Below are positions 1 through 9,900 of a stretch of 64,000 nt of DNA, one piece after another. The notes beneath the pieces are model-generated. The model was not told where the DNA came from and searched no databases. It saw only the letters and a list, made by a program, of their open reading frames with translations. Numbering within the stretch: position 1 is the first letter of the stretch; every line of letters begins with the position of its first letter. Source of the DNA: Flavobacterium sp. HJJ (lineage in GTDB: Bacteria > Bacteroidota > Bacteroidia > Flavobacteriales > Flavobacteriaceae); NCBI RefSeq assembly GCF_015351475.1, contig NZ_JADKPR010000011.1:88497-152496 (forward strand). The letters run 5' to 3'. Made by a program: the position numbers and the translations under genes.

Positions 1-1
1 G

Positions 2-793
2 GTAATGACTATTGGATTTTCATTTACTACAGTAAATAAAGTGACAGTAAAAGGTTCAGATACAATGGTTATTTTATCTCAAAAATGGGCAGAGGTATAT
101 ATGAAAAAAAATCCAGGAGCTTCTATTCAGGTAACAGGAGGCGGATCTGGAGTAGGTCTTGCAGCATTAATTAACGGATCAACAGATATTGCTAATTCAA
201 GCCGTCCTATCAAGGCATCTGAAATTGAAAAATTAAAAGCGAGATACAATACAATGGGAGTTGAAATTCCTTGTGCCAAAGATGGTTTGTCTGTTTATCT
301 GAATAAAGCAAATCCAGTTGCATCGCTTACATTGAAGCAGATTGGTCAGATTTTTGCGGGTAAAATTACGAACTGGAATGAAGTTGGCGGTCCTGATGCT
401 CCAATTAAATTATACGGAAGAGAAAGCAGTTCAGGGACTTTTGGTTTCTTCAAAGACAATGTAGTTAAAACAGATTTTTCTCCATCGTGCCAAACTCTGC
501 CTGGAACTGCAGCGATTGTAAATGCTGTGAAAAAAGATAAATATTCTATTGGATATGGCGGTGCAGCATATGCTGAAGGAGTAAAAGACTGTGCTGTGAA
601 GAAAGACGATAAGAGCGCAGGTATTCTGCCAACTGCAGCTACAATTAAAAACCATACCTATCCAATTTCAAGATATTTGTATATGTATTTGAAATCAAAA
701 CCAACAGGAGAGGCTAAAGCTTTCATCGATTGGATTTTGAGTCCTGAAGGGCAGGGTCTTATTGCTGATGTTGGATATTATCCTTTAAAATAA
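2..793 (+). CDS. pstS: Phosphate ABC transporter substrate-binding protein PstS (5' end outside window)
   Basis: Periplasmic phosphate-binding protein that delivers Pi to the PstCAB transporter. The mature domain is intact: KGSDTM near residue 17, GGGSGVG, the NSSRP segment and SSSGTFGFF, the usual Ser/Thr/Arg phosphate-binding loops. The first in-window ATG (position 5) follows an open in-frame codon, and only the tail of a signal peptide (FSFTTVNK) is visible, so the true start lies upstream of the window. First gene of pstSCAB-phoU. A hairpin separates it from pstC, a common arrangement that lets the binding protein be made in excess. Family identity is clear; only the N-terminus is missing. 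Confidence 0.93.
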   Translation, partial: VMTIGFSFTTVNKVTVKGSDTMVILSQKWAEVYMKKNPGASIQVTGGGSGVGLAALINGSTDIANSSRPIKASEIEKLKARYNTMGVEIPCAKDGLSVYLNKANPVASLTLKQIGQIFAGKITNWNEVGGPDAPIKLYGRESSSGTFGFFKDNVVKTDFSPSCQTLPGTAAIVNAVKKDKYSIGYGGAAYAEGVKDCAVKKDDKSAGILPTAATIKNHTYPISRYLYMYLKSKPTGEAKAFIDWILSPEGQGLIADVGYYPLK

Positions 794-802
794 TAAAAAG
801 TA

Positions 803-843
803 AAATATCCCTCATTCTGTAATATTTGAAGTGAGGGATATTT
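803..843 (+). terminator. Stem-loop between pstS and pstC (partial terminator or mRNA stabiliser)
   Basis: A perfect 12-bp stem, AAATATCCCTCA at 803-814 pairing with TGAGGGATATTT at 832-843, has a 17-nt loop. Only a short T run follows, so partial termination or 3' protection of pstS mRNA is more likely than a full stop. It would keep PstS above PstC/A/B; that role is inferred. Confidence 0.65.
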
Positions 844-931
844 ATGTCTGCTGAATGCTAAATAAAAGTAACCTTAATTGATCTTAAACAAATGCAGACA
901 GTATCTACATATGAATTCCTAAATAAATAAA

Positions 932-2164
932 ATGGATTCCCAATTATCCCCAAAAACAAAGATTTTTACAGAAGAAAGCCTAAAGAAACAATTCAGGATT
1001 TCTGAGTTTCTTGCTGAAAAAATTATTTCATCAGTTGCTTTTCTATCTATAGCAGTTATCTTTTTAATCTTCATTTTTGTCTTCAAAGAATCATTGCCAT
1101 TATTTTCTTCGGCAGATTCTAAAACAGTAACTGAAGTCGCAGCTAATAAACCAGAATCTTACGGAGCAGCGGCTGCCGAATTGAAGCCAGAGTCCTACGG
1201 GGCTGAAACAACAGAAGAGCTGAAGTCGGAATCCTATAGTGCTGAGCCAGAAGCTGAATTAAAACCAGAAACCTATGGTACAGAATCTGTTTCCAATGAA
1301 GAGTTAAAGCCGGAATCGTACGGAGATGCTCCAAAGGAAGATTTATCAGTTTCTCCAACAGATGAAAAGACTGAAGTAGTTTCGCAAAATCAAGAAGGAG
1401 CAGACAAAACATGGAATACATTTTTTACTACAGAATGGGTGCCAGTGTCTGATAATCCTAGATTTGGTTTGTTCGGATTGTTAATTGGAACTCTGAAAGT
1501 AACTATTATCGCAATGCTTATTGCCGGTCCATTGGCCGTTTTGGCAGCCTTGTATACTTCCTGTTTCGCTTCCAAAAGAGTTAAAGAAATAATTAAACCT
1601 ATTATCGAAATGCTGGCTGCTTTCCCGTCAGTAGTTATTGGTTTTTTTGCTTTGATGGTATTGGCAAGTTTCTTTCAGGATGTCTTTGGATACGATTCCA
1701 GACTGAATGCTTTTATTGGCGGAGTAGCTATGGCTTTGGCGGCAATTCCGATTATTTATACAATTTCCGAAGATGCGCTGGCAGCTGTACCAAAAACGTA
1801 TACCGAAGCAAGTTTAGCTTTGGGAGCCAGTAAATGGCAGACTGCATTTTTTGTGATTCTTCCAGCGGCAACTCCAGGGATTTTTGCAGCATTATTATTA
1901 GGCATAGGAAGGGTTTTTGGAGAAACCATGATTGCGCTGATGGCCACTGGAAATGCAGCTTTAGTTTCTGCCAATCCTTTTGAAAGCGTACGTACGTTTG
2001 CGGCAACCATCGGTTCTGAAATGGCCGAAACGGTTTTTGGAGAAACGCATTACAGTGTGTTGTTTTTTATAGGCTCATTGCTTTTTATCTTCTCATTTGC
2101 ATTAAATGCAGTAGCGGAGTTTTATGTGAAAGGTAAATTATTGAAAAAATTCCAAGGTAAATAG
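932..2164 (+). CDS. pstC: Phosphate ABC transporter permease PstC, with a repeat-bearing periplasmic insert
   Basis: Inner-membrane permease subunit of the high-affinity phosphate transporter. One membrane helix lies at about residues 32-52, followed by a long hydrophilic loop and then the BPD_transp_1 core. The EAA loop reads EASLALGASKWQ with the following LPAATPGI, where it meets PstB. The loop between helix 1 and the core carries five copies of a KPESYG-type motif (residues 73-138), absent from typical PstC and making the protein about 100 residues longer (410 against about 300). Only 2 bp separate its stop from the pstA start, so the two are translationally linked. Confidence 0.94.
   Translation: MDSQLSPKTKIFTEESLKKQFRISEFLAEKIISSVAFLSIAVIFLIFIFVFKESLPLFSSADSKTVTEVAANKPESYGAAAAELKPESYGAETTEELKSESYSAEPEAELKPETYGTESVSNEELKPESYGDAPKEDLSVSPTDEKTEVVSQNQEGADKTWNTFFTTEWVPVSDNPRFGLFGLLIGTLKVTIIAMLIAGPLAVLAALYTSCFASKRVKEIIKPIIEMLAAFPSVVIGFFALMVLASFFQDVFGYDSRLNAFIGGVAMALAAIPIIYTISEDALAAVPKTYTEASLALGASKWQTAFFVILPAATPGIFAALLLGIGRVFGETMIALMATGNAALVSANPFESVRTFAATIGSEMAETVFGETHYSVLFFIGSLLFIFSFALNAVAEFYVKGKLLKKFQGK
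1148..1346 (+). repeat. Five degenerate 12-15-residue KPESYG repeats inside pstC
   Basis: Codons 73-138 encode five consecutive units beginning KPESYG, KPESYG, KSESYS, KPETYG and KPESYG, each followed by an acidic/Ala linker ending in EL or DL. The repeats are degenerate at DNA level, so they are old or under selection at protein level. The segment should face the periplasm. Confidence 0.85.
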
Positions 2165-2166
2165 TT

Positions 2167-3111
2167 ATGGATACAGTTGTAAATCAAACAGAAAATCATT
2201 TTTTTTCCAGTAAAAAAAGTGTTTCGGAAACAAAAGGAAAATTTTTCATTGGGATAACCCAATTGGCTGTAATCCTTATTATTGCTATCCTTTTTATAAT
2301 ATTAGGAATTATAGTATACCAAGGGCGTACCAAATTTTCCTGGGAATTTATTTCTTCTTTTCCAACCAATGGTATGACCGAAGGAGGAATTTTTCCAGCC
2401 TTAATCGGAACTTTTATTTTGGTTATAGTAATGTCTATTGCAGCAGTTCCTTTTGGTACTATTACAGCACTTTATTTGACAGAATATGCCAGTGAAAATT
2501 CCAAATTTGCTGCAGCGGTGCGATTCTCAGTACGTACCTTGGCCGTTGTGCCTTCTATAATATTTGGTCTTTTTGGACTTGGATTTTTTATACAGTTTAT
2601 TGGGGCAGGCGCAGATACCGTTCTCAATGACGGACAGCTGCGCTGGGGACAGCCTAATATTCTTTGGGCAAGTTTAACAATGTCTTTATTAACGCTGCCA
2701 GTTATTATTGTTTCTGTCGAAGAAGCTCTAAAAACGATTCCGAGAGAAATGAGAGAAGCAAGTCTGGCACTTGGAGCAACCAAATGGCAGACAATCCGCA
2801 AAGTGATTCTGCCCGAATCAGTATCTGGTATTATGACCGGAACTATTCTTGCTGTGAGCAGGGGAGCGGGTGAAGTTGCTCCAATTCTGTTTACTGGAGC
2901 TGCTTATTATCTTGCTACACTGCCAGGTTCTTTGAGCGATCAGTTTATGAATCTTGGATATCATATTTATATCATGTCAACCCAGTCTTCGGATGTGGAG
3001 AAAACAATGCCGATTCAGTTTGCTACAACCTTGGTATTGCTCATTTTGACATTATCGTTAAATATAGTGGCAGTTATCATTAGAGCACGAATCAGAAGAA
3101 AAACGAAATAA
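2167..3111 (+). CDS. pstA: Phosphate ABC transporter permease PstA
   Basis: Second permease subunit of the phosphate transporter, 314 residues, six predicted membrane helices, the first near residues 33-55. The EAA loop REASLALGATKWQ with LPESVSGI is the PstB docking site. It starts 3 nt after the pstC stop and is followed by pstB after 41 nt. Length and motifs are ordinary for the family. Confidence 0.95.
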   Translation: MDTVVNQTENHFFSSKKSVSETKGKFFIGITQLAVILIIAILFIILGIIVYQGRTKFSWEFISSFPTNGMTEGGIFPALIGTFILVIVMSIAAVPFGTITALYLTEYASENSKFAAAVRFSVRTLAVVPSIIFGLFGLGFFIQFIGAGADTVLNDGQLRWGQPNILWASLTMSLLTLPVIIVSVEEALKTIPREMREASLALGATKWQTIRKVILPESVSGIMTGTILAVSRGAGEVAPILFTGAAYYLATLPGSLSDQFMNLGYHIYIMSTQSSDVEKTMPIQFATTLVLLILTLSLNIVAVIIRARIRRKTK

Positions 3112-3152
3112 TGATTTGCTCATAAAATAAATTATCCTTTTAGATATAAAAT

Positions 3153-3911
3153 ATGAAAGACATAAAAATAAAAGTTAATGATTTGTCACTGTACTACGGT
3201 GAAAAAAAAGCACTTAACGAAATCACAATGGAAATTCCGGCCAATAAAGTGACTGCCTTGATTGGACCTTCGGGCTGCGGGAAATCTACTTTTTTGAGAT
3301 GCATTAACAGAATGAATGATTTGATTCCTAGTGTTTCTATTAAAGGAGAAATGCTTGTGGAAGGAATTGATATTTATAATAAAAATGTTGATGTTGTTAA
3401 TATCCGCAAAAAGATTGGAATGGTTTTTCAAAAATCGAATCCTTTTCCAAAATCCATTTATGAAAATATTGCTTACGGTCCTAGAATCAACGGAATAAAA
3501 GATAAAGCGCAATTGGATGAAATTGTAGAAACTTCACTGCGTCAGGCAGCTATCTGGGATGAGCTGAAAGACCGTCTGGATGATTCGGCACTCGGGCTTT
3601 CAGGTGGACAGCAGCAGCGTTTGTGTATAGGGAGAACATTGGCGGTAAGTCCGGACATTATTTTGATGGATGAACCAGCCAGTGCATTAGATCCTATTTC
3701 GACTTCAAAAATTGAGGAACTGATTCATCAGCTAAAAGAGCAGTACACCATCATTATTGTTACCCATAATATGCAGCAGGCTGCGAGAACGAGTGACCAG
3801 ACTGCTTTCTTTTATATGGGGAATTTAATAGAAATGGGCAAAACAAATGCGATATTTACTAATCCTGTCCAAAAACAAACCGAAGATTATATTACGGGAA
3901 GATTTGGATAA
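3153..3911 (+). CDS. pstB: Phosphate ABC transporter ATP-binding protein PstB
   Basis: ATPase that powers phosphate import with PstA/PstC. Walker [10 protein letters not shown] near residue 38, Q-loop in VFQKSNPFP, signature [13 protein letters not shown], Walker [12 protein letters not shown] and switch histidine in VTHNMQQ are all present. At 252 residues it has the usual PstB length, and the [14 protein letters not shown] stretch is typical of PstB rather than other importers. The 147-bp gap before phoU is very AT-rich with repeated TTTAAAC motifs. Confidence 0.96.
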   Translation: MKDIKIKVNDLSLYYGEKKALNEITMEIPANKVTALIGPSGCGKSTFLRCINRMNDLIPSVSIKGEMLVEGIDIYNKNVDVVNIRKKIGMVFQKSNPFPKSIYENIAYGPRINGIKDKAQLDEIVETSLRQAAIWDELKDRLDDSALGLSGGQQQRLCIGRTLAVSPDIILMDEPASALDPISTSKIEELIHQLKEQYTIIIVTHNMQQAARTSDQTAFFYMGNLIEMGKTNAIFTNPVQKQTEDYITGRFG

Positions 3912-4058
3912 TTGTTTAAAATTAGTTTAATATGGTTTTAAATCGTTTAATTCGCGGGGAGTGATGTTGATTCGCTGCTTAGTATAATTTCCCTTAGATT
4001 ATTAAACGTTTAATTTTTTAAACTTTTAAACAATTTTTAAACTTTTAAATAAAAAAAG

Positions 4059-4739
4059 ATGACAACACATTTCGAAATAGAATTAGGAAAATTAAAAGGC
4101 ATTATTGAAAAAATCGGGCAATTGGCGGAAAACCAAGTGAGTGAAGCCGTTAAAATACTTTTGCAGGAGCCAGGAGTGGCAGAAGAAAAAATCATAAAAA
4201 AAACAGAATCTAAAATTGATAAACTGGATGTTAAGATTGACGAAATCTGTCAGAGCATTTTTGCACTGCAGCAGCCTGTAGCTTCGGATCTGCGTTTTAT
4301 TATGTCGGCGATGCAGATTAGCAATGAAATTGAGCGCATAGGTGATTTGTCTCTTAGCATTGTAAAAAAGTCAAAAAACATCAAAGAAAAACACGATTTG
4401 ATTGTGAAGTTTTCTATTGCTGATATAACCAAACAGGTAGAACTGATTACTGCCAAAACGAATAATTATTTTTTAACACGTCAGGAAAGCACGATCGGAG
4501 AGATATTTGTTTTGAGCAAAGAAATCAAAAACAAATCAGAAGATACTATTCATGAAATTATCAATGAAATGAAGACTAATTCCAAGGCGGTTGTTTCTGG
4601 AACGAACTTGATAATAGTTTTAAAACATCTGGAGCGTATTTCTGAGCATTGCACCAACATTGCGGAGTATGTTTATTTTATGGTCAATGCCAAAATTATC
4701 AAGCATGATAAAATAGATGGCATATTGCCAAAGGAGTAA
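4059..4739 (+). CDS. phoU: Phosphate signalling complex protein PhoU
   Basis: Negative regulator linking PstSCAB activity to the phosphate two-component system. 226 residues, all helical, with two PhoU repeats; each has a metal-binding signature, NEIERIGDLS near residue 90 and HLERISEHCTNIAEY near residue 190. Last gene of the pst operon, ending at a strong bidirectional terminator. Family assignment is secure; the partner sensor kinase is not in this window. Confidence 0.94.
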   Translation: MTTHFEIELGKLKGIIEKIGQLAENQVSEAVKILLQEPGVAEEKIIKKTESKIDKLDVKIDEICQSIFALQQPVASDLRFIMSAMQISNEIERIGDLSLSIVKKSKNIKEKHDLIVKFSIADITKQVELITAKTNNYFLTRQESTIGEIFVLSKEIKNKSEDTIHEIINEMKTNSKAVVSGTNLIIVLKHLERISEHCTNIAEYVYFMVNAKIIKHDKIDGILPKE

Positions 4740-4807
4740 TTTATTAGCAATTGTAAATATATAGCCCGATAATTCCTTCTCATATGGAGAGGCATTAAGG
4801 GTGAGGA

Positions 4808-4843
4808 AAAAAGTCGGAACTACATTGAGTATTCCGACTTTTT
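4808..4843. terminator. Bidirectional terminator between phoU and the convergent glycosyltransferase
   Basis: A 12-bp perfect stem (AAAAAGTCGGAA / TTCCGACTTTTT) with a 12-nt loop. T tracts on both strands suit it to end phoU from the left and the minus-strand gene from the right. The hairpin overlaps the last codons of the glycosyltransferase gene. Confidence 0.8.
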
Positions 4844-5911
4844 ACTTTTAATAAAGACCTTAAATAATTTTTCCCAATTGACGGTGCTTTCTAGTTTTGG
4901 CAGTCCTTGATACTGATCAATTTTTGAAATATCTTCGATTTTAAAACGCTCTTGACAGGTAAAGGGAACAAGACCTTCCTTCTGAAGTTTTTCGGCGAGA
5001 TAAACCTGCTCGTATTGTCCGGGAGTGGGGATGAAAAAAGCTTTTTTGTTCAGTTTTACCAAGTCCATGATTGTGGTGTAGCCGGATCGGCAGAGGACTT
5101 TTTCGCTTTCGTTGAAGGTGTGTTCCAGCTGGCGGGTTTTCATGAAATTATAGTAGGTTACATTTCCTATCTGTTCTTTCTTCTGTTCGGCTTCGATGAT
5201 TCCTTTTATGAAAACGACTTTTCCTTCGTAACGTTTTAGTTCTTCGGTAAGATGGGCTTCTAGTAATCCGCGCTGAGGTTCGGGTCCGGATAAAATAATC
5301 ATCAGGTCATACTGGATGGGTAATGCCATTTTGTGCATTCGGCTCAAGGGACCCAGATAGTTTAGGGTTAGCGAATTGTTCTCTAAATGTCCCAGTTTTC
5401 CGGTAAGATTTAATTCGGAATTGACATCGGGAATCCAGCAGGCGGTATATTTTTTTATGATATGCTGGTGTATTTTACTGGTAAGCCAAGTGGTGTTTCC
5501 GGTCAGGACATTCAGCTGGTGCGTGATAAAGACAGACGGGATTTTTTTGCTGTAAACTCCGAGTCGGTTATCGGATATGATTCCGTCGATTTGGTGTTTT
5601 TTAATCCATTTTTTTACAATTTTTTTCTCTTCGCTGATGGCTTCGAGCATTCGGGGTAAGTTTTTTATCAGTTTCCATTTAAAGTTTTTGCCGTTTTTGG
5701 CATATTCGATTTGGTAGGAAGGCAATTCGAGGGTTTTTAGGTACGGAAACTCTTTGCGAAGCAGCTCAAGAGCAATCCCATCAGAAGCAATTATGGGTGT
5801 GAAGTTATTTTCCTGCAATGCTTTGATTATCGGGATGCAGCGGGTAGCATGACCTAGTCCCCAGTTTAAGGGCGCTACTAAAATGGTTTTATTTTCGGAG
5901 TTCAAATTCAT
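4820..5911 (-). CDS. GT-B glycosyltransferase, MJ1255-type family
   Basis: Probable UDP-sugar transferase of GT-B fold. The N-terminal motif APLNWGLGHATRCIPI is the glycine-rich acceptor-domain loop seen in MurG-like and TIGR00661-type enzymes. A C-terminal nucleotide-sugar site is suggested by LCRSGYTTIMDLVKL and IPTPGQYEQVYLAEKL near residues 275-315. The start is the ATG at 5911; a TTG two codons upstream is less likely. It stands alone, convergent with phoU. Substrate unknown; such proteins in flavobacteria are usually annotated only as glycosyltransferases. Confidence 0.75.
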   Translation of the reverse strand: MNLNSENKTILVAPLNWGLGHATRCIPIIKALQENNFTPIIASDGIALELLRKEFPYLKTLELPSYQIEYAKNGKNFKWKLIKNLPRMLEAISEEKKIVKKWIKKHQIDGIISDNRLGVYSKKIPSVFITHQLNVLTGNTTWLTSKIHQHIIKKYTACWIPDVNSELNLTGKLGHLENNSLTLNYLGPLSRMHKMALPIQYDLMIILSGPEPQRGLLEAHLTEELKRYEGKVVFIKGIIEAEQKKEQIGNVTYYNFMKTRQLEHTFNESEKVLCRSGYTTIMDLVKLNKKAFFIPTPGQYEQVYLAEKLQKEGLVPFTCQERFKIEDISKIDQYQGLPKLESTVNWEKLFKVFIKSKKSEYSM

Positions 5912-6052
5912 GTGCAAGTCTTACGGTTTAGTTGTAAGGCTAAGATACTTGGTGTGCTGCTTTTTAATGTTTGCAATGTATTACTAAAAGATTATTTTAA
6001 ACGATAAGTGGCATGTTTATTTTTTGGGGTGAATGTGTTGTGTTTTTTTGGA

Positions 6053-6147
6053 CACGGATGACACGAATTTAAACGGATTATCGCTGATTTTTTTAAAGCC
6101 AGTTTAGGTTTATCTGTGTCAATCCATTTAAATCCGTGTTATCTGTG
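6053..6147. repeat. Long imperfect inverted repeat, CACGGAT/ACACG family
   Basis: The arm beginning CACGGATGACACGAATTT at 6053 pairs with the arm ending at 6147 (ATCCGTGTTATCTGTG), about 22 of 27 positions. A half-copy (CACGCGGATGACACGATTTT) occurs at about 10450. Together with the next repeat it fills most of the 414-bp gene-free stretch 5912-6331, where no ORF is convincing. Confidence 0.7.
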
Positions 6148-6171
6148 GGGCATTTTTTGGTCTTAATTCAT

Positions 6172-6238
6172 TCTCGCAGGAGACGCGAAGCTGCAAAGAT
6201 TAGAATTTATTTCTTTGTGCCTTCACGTCTCAGCGAGA
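6172..6238. repeat. Inverted repeat, CGCGAAG..GCAAAG family (copy 1)
   Basis: TCTCGCAGGAGACGCGAAG at 6172 is answered by CTTCACGTCTCAGCGAGA ending at 6238. The same theme, much better conserved, recurs at 43635-43692, so this is a degenerate member of a dispersed family. Confidence 0.65.
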
Positions 6239-6281
6239 TTTATTCTGAAACAAATTTTAGCGAGAAATCGATTAAATAAAA

Positions 6282-6308
6282 AAGGCTTTCCAGATTTCGG
6301 AAAGCCTT
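6282..6308 (-). terminator. Terminator of the LEA-like gene
   Basis: AAGGCTTTCC at 6282-6291 pairs perfectly with GGAAAGCCTT at 6299-6308. Read on the minus strand it is followed by a T-rich run, 24 nt after the stop codon at 6332. Confidence 0.75.
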
Positions 6309-6331
6309 ATGTTGAACTCAAAAAAACAGAT

Positions 6332-6874
6332 TTATTGTTTTATATAAGTTTTATTCCCGTTTGAATTGATGTAATATTTACCTCCCTGAGGACCGGTGTA
6401 TACTTTTTTGCCATTGTATTCTCCAGTTACTTTATCAGCTGTTTTGACTGCCGATTTTGTTTTATCCGAAGTTTTTGCAGCTTCTTTTTTCGCTTCTTTC
6501 GTTGCTTTGTCTGCTGTTTTTTTAGTTTCTTTTGCCATTTTATCGGCTGTAGTTTTGGAATCCTTACTTGCTTTGTCTGCTGTTTTTTTGGTTTCCTTTA
6601 CGGCTTTATCGGCTGTTGCTTTGGAGTCTTTTGATGCTTTGTCTGCTTTTTTATTGGTTTCCTTTACGGCTTTATCGGCTGTTTCTTTGGAGTCTTTCGT
6701 TGCTTTGTCTGCTTTTTTCTTGGTTTCTTTAGCTTTTTTTTCGACAGTTGCTTCTTCTTTGGTTTTAGAAGTTTGACCATAGAAAGTGTTCGTAGCAATA
6801 AAGAAGAAACTTAATACCAATAATTTTTTACTCAAGCTTAACAGTGTGGTTTTTTTGTGAATTTGTAATTTCAT
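6332..6874 (-). CDS. Secreted LEA-like 11-mer repeat protein with C-terminal PBCV-type basic adaptor motif
   Basis: 180 residues. A signal peptide covers about 1-34 (hydrophobic LLVLSFFFIATNT, then FYGQ). Residues 54-130 are seven exact-length 11-mers of form [TK]ADKAxKxxKx with no gaps, the pattern of group-3 LEA proteins, so a long charged amphipathic helix or disordered chain. Residues 151-180 hold GKKVYTGPQGGKYYINSNGN, resembling the PBCV-specific basic adaptor domain known from chlorovirus and some bacterial proteins. Role unknown; stress protection or binding of an envelope polymer are inferences. It lies alone with its own terminator. Confidence 0.7.
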   Translation of the reverse strand: MKLQIHKKTTLLSLSKKLLVLSFFFIATNTFYGQTSKTKEEATVEKKAKETKKKADKATKDSKETADKAVKETNKKADKASKDSKATADKAVKETKKTADKASKDSKTTADKMAKETKKTADKATKEAKKEAAKTSDKTKSAVKTADKVTGEYNGKKVYTGPQGGKYYINSNGNKTYIKQ

Positions 6875-6936
6875 AACGATAGGTTTTTAGATTGAACCTA
6901 AATTTACAAATTTATTTTTAATATACGATAAAACAT

Positions 6937-9900
6937 TTAAAAATAAGCTCTTAACTCAACGCTTCCTGTGTGAATGACGTCGCTTGTTTCACTTTTTCGC
7001 CCTTGGTAAATTAAATTCAAGTCTAAAAATTTAGTCAGGTTTACTTGGAATAAAGTTCTCCATGTAATGTTTTGCCCTTTTTGCAGACCTTCCAGCATTT
7101 GATATCCCGCCGATGAATATTCGTTGCCGGTAAAGTCATTTTTATACAATGAGATTTCACTATTGATGTTAAATTTCGAACTGCCTGTATAACTGAATGC
7201 GGTGCCAAATCGGTTTTGTTCTAAAGTATCGAGACTCCCAATTTTATTTTCCTTGTTGAGGTATTCATAAAAAACATCCAAACTGATTTTGTCTGAAAAC
7301 AAGTAGCTGATCTTTGGAAACCACGAATGACCTTCGATGTTATAGTTTTTTTCGGCAAAGGTGAGGGACTCTGTTTGGTTTTGAATGGTTTTACCAATTA
7401 GATCAAACAGCCAGCTTTTTTTTAGTAAATGCAGGTATTCCAATTGATGAAAACTGTTTTCATTTTTCAGTGTGCCAATGGACAATAGATTCTGGGTTTC
7501 ATTTTTTGTAAAAGTATACGTAACCGAATGTTCTCTTTTTCCACGATTATAGGACAAACTATTCGTAAACGTTTTTATGAGTCCCAAAATAGCATCCGTA
7601 GAGGATTCGAATGGATTGAGTTCTAAATGATCTCCGTCATTTTTGACTTTTTGATCCATAATAAAGGAGGTCTGCATGTAAAAATGAGATAAGGTTTTTT
7701 TGTAATTGGTACTGTTTTGCCAAATAATAGGGTTGATGATAAATGATTGTGAGAATCTGTTTTGGTTGGTTTTGATATAAGTTTGATTGGGTAGAAATAT
7801 TCGGGTGTACTTTGCCAAATCCGAAAATGGAGCGATTTCGAATTCTTCTAAATCTTTGATTCCGTTTCCGTTGTAATCATTCCAAGTGTATTTCCCCTGA
7901 CCGGCTGGAACTTCAACATAAGTGTAATCCTGAAAAGGCATTGTTCCCGAATTGGTTTCATAACGGGTGTTGCTCTGAATCAATTTATTGAAAAACTGAT
8001 CGTTATATGTAATTCTGGAGTTGAGCGAAGGCGTGTTTTTTAAGGCAGGATCGGTATAATTCAATTGTCTGTAATTGATAAATATCGAAATATCACGGGT
8101 TTCTGTCTTCAATAATTTGGATTGAAAATTATAACTGTTTGAAGTGTTCACCCTCTGCAGTAATCCGTTTTGAACACTGTCGTTTATTCTTCTGGCGTAG
8201 CCCAACTGAACATATACCTTTGTGCTGTCACCATGTCCTGCGTATATTCCGTATTGCGAAAAGCGCTGGCTCAACAAAGAGAATTTTTGTGCTGCCTTGT
8301 TGATTTCCTGATTGTCCTCAAAGTGTAAAGAACCTCCAACCCAATTTTTTTTGTTATGATAACGAAACTGTGAAAGATTCCTCAAAAAAGTGGAAGCGTT
8401 TTCTACGTCATCACTTTTTAGATAGCTCCCATCATTTTTTATGCTCCATTTTTTGAATTCAAAATTGGTGTTAAGATTGTTTTTTATCCCCGAATAGGTA
8501 TTGGAAAGGGCTAATTTCTCAAATTCATAAGTAATGTTGGCTACCGTCGAAGAGTCTTTTTTTGGAACCAAACTAAAATTAAAACCAGTTCCCAGCAGAC
8601 TTTGGTTTCCAGTTATTACAGATGAAGTGACATTCCAATCGCGGTAAAATTCAATGCTATTAATACGTTCTACGGGCTTAAAATTGGCTTGAACGGCTTG
8701 AAAATTAGCAAATGCATCAATGTTCCATTTTTTGGAATAAAGACGTTGTTTTGCTTTGATTTCGCCAGATATTCCCTGATTGTTTGCGTCGTCTATGGAG
8801 GAAAATAAATTTTGGTCATTGTTGCTCACTGCTAGTTCAAATGCTACAGCCGTTTTTTCGGAAGGATTGTATTTTCCAAAAAAAGTAGCCACCTGAGATT
8901 TCAATGGTGCAATCAATTGAATGACTGGTTCATAATTTCCCTGTAAAACTCCGTTGACAGGAGCTGTATACTCAAATATTTTATCAACACTTGTTGGGTT
9001 GGTTAAAATATAATTCCCTTTAGCTTGACCGACTAAAGTAAACGTAACATTATATAATTCGTCATTTGGGTTTGTGGAATATGCATAGATTGTAGCAGTT
9101 CCTTGTGTGCTTTTTTTATACTGTATTTTTTTCTCGTCATAGTCGGCAACAATAGCCGATGGAGCGACCATCAAATGGGTATTGTCTCCAGCATCTTTCA
9201 AAATCAAAGCTTGGTCTTGTGAAAGATTTTGCTGAACGGGCTGATTTTTCAAATCACTTTCTGAATATACGATGGCTCCAAAATTCCATTTTTTGTCCGT
9301 AAAAGTGCCTCCGTCATAAGTGATAAATCGGGAGTAATTGTTTTCGGAAAATTGGTATTCGACTACAATCCGCATTTCGGAAGTAATAGGAAATTGTGGT
9401 GTAAAGACAATCTCCCCCGAATTGTAATCAATAATATAATCGTTCTCCTGACCTCTCTTCAATAAAATGCCATTGACATAGACCCTTTCCGAACCAATGA
9501 TGACCAAAACATATAATTCACCATTTTTTCCGACCAATTTATAAGGTCCCTGATTGCCTTCCTGTCCTTTGAAATTACTGCTGGTGTAATTTCCAGTCAC
9601 GAGTCCCCCCGAAGCAAAAACAGTTGTCTTTTTGTCTTCGTTTCCAAAGTTGACGGTTGTCAATAATCCCTGTATTTTCTTGTTGAAAGTAAGGAATCGA
9701 GTGTAGTTGTTGCCAATAAAAACATCACCCGCACGAACATTCCAGCTGTCGGTAAAAAGTTCCATGAAGATATTGTCATATTGGTTCAGCCGTTGGGAAT
9801 AGCTTCCTTCCTGAACCGGAATGTTGGTATCCTGAATGGAGGCACGAATACTCACTTTATCCGATAGTTTCCCCGTAATCCTAAAGTCCAGTTTCGAATT

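Noticed and set aside
6396..6776. Plus-strand ORF of 126 codons opposite the LEA-like gene
   Set aside because: It is the antisense shadow of the Lys/Ala repeat; its Ser/Ala/Val repetition only mirrors the 11-mers.
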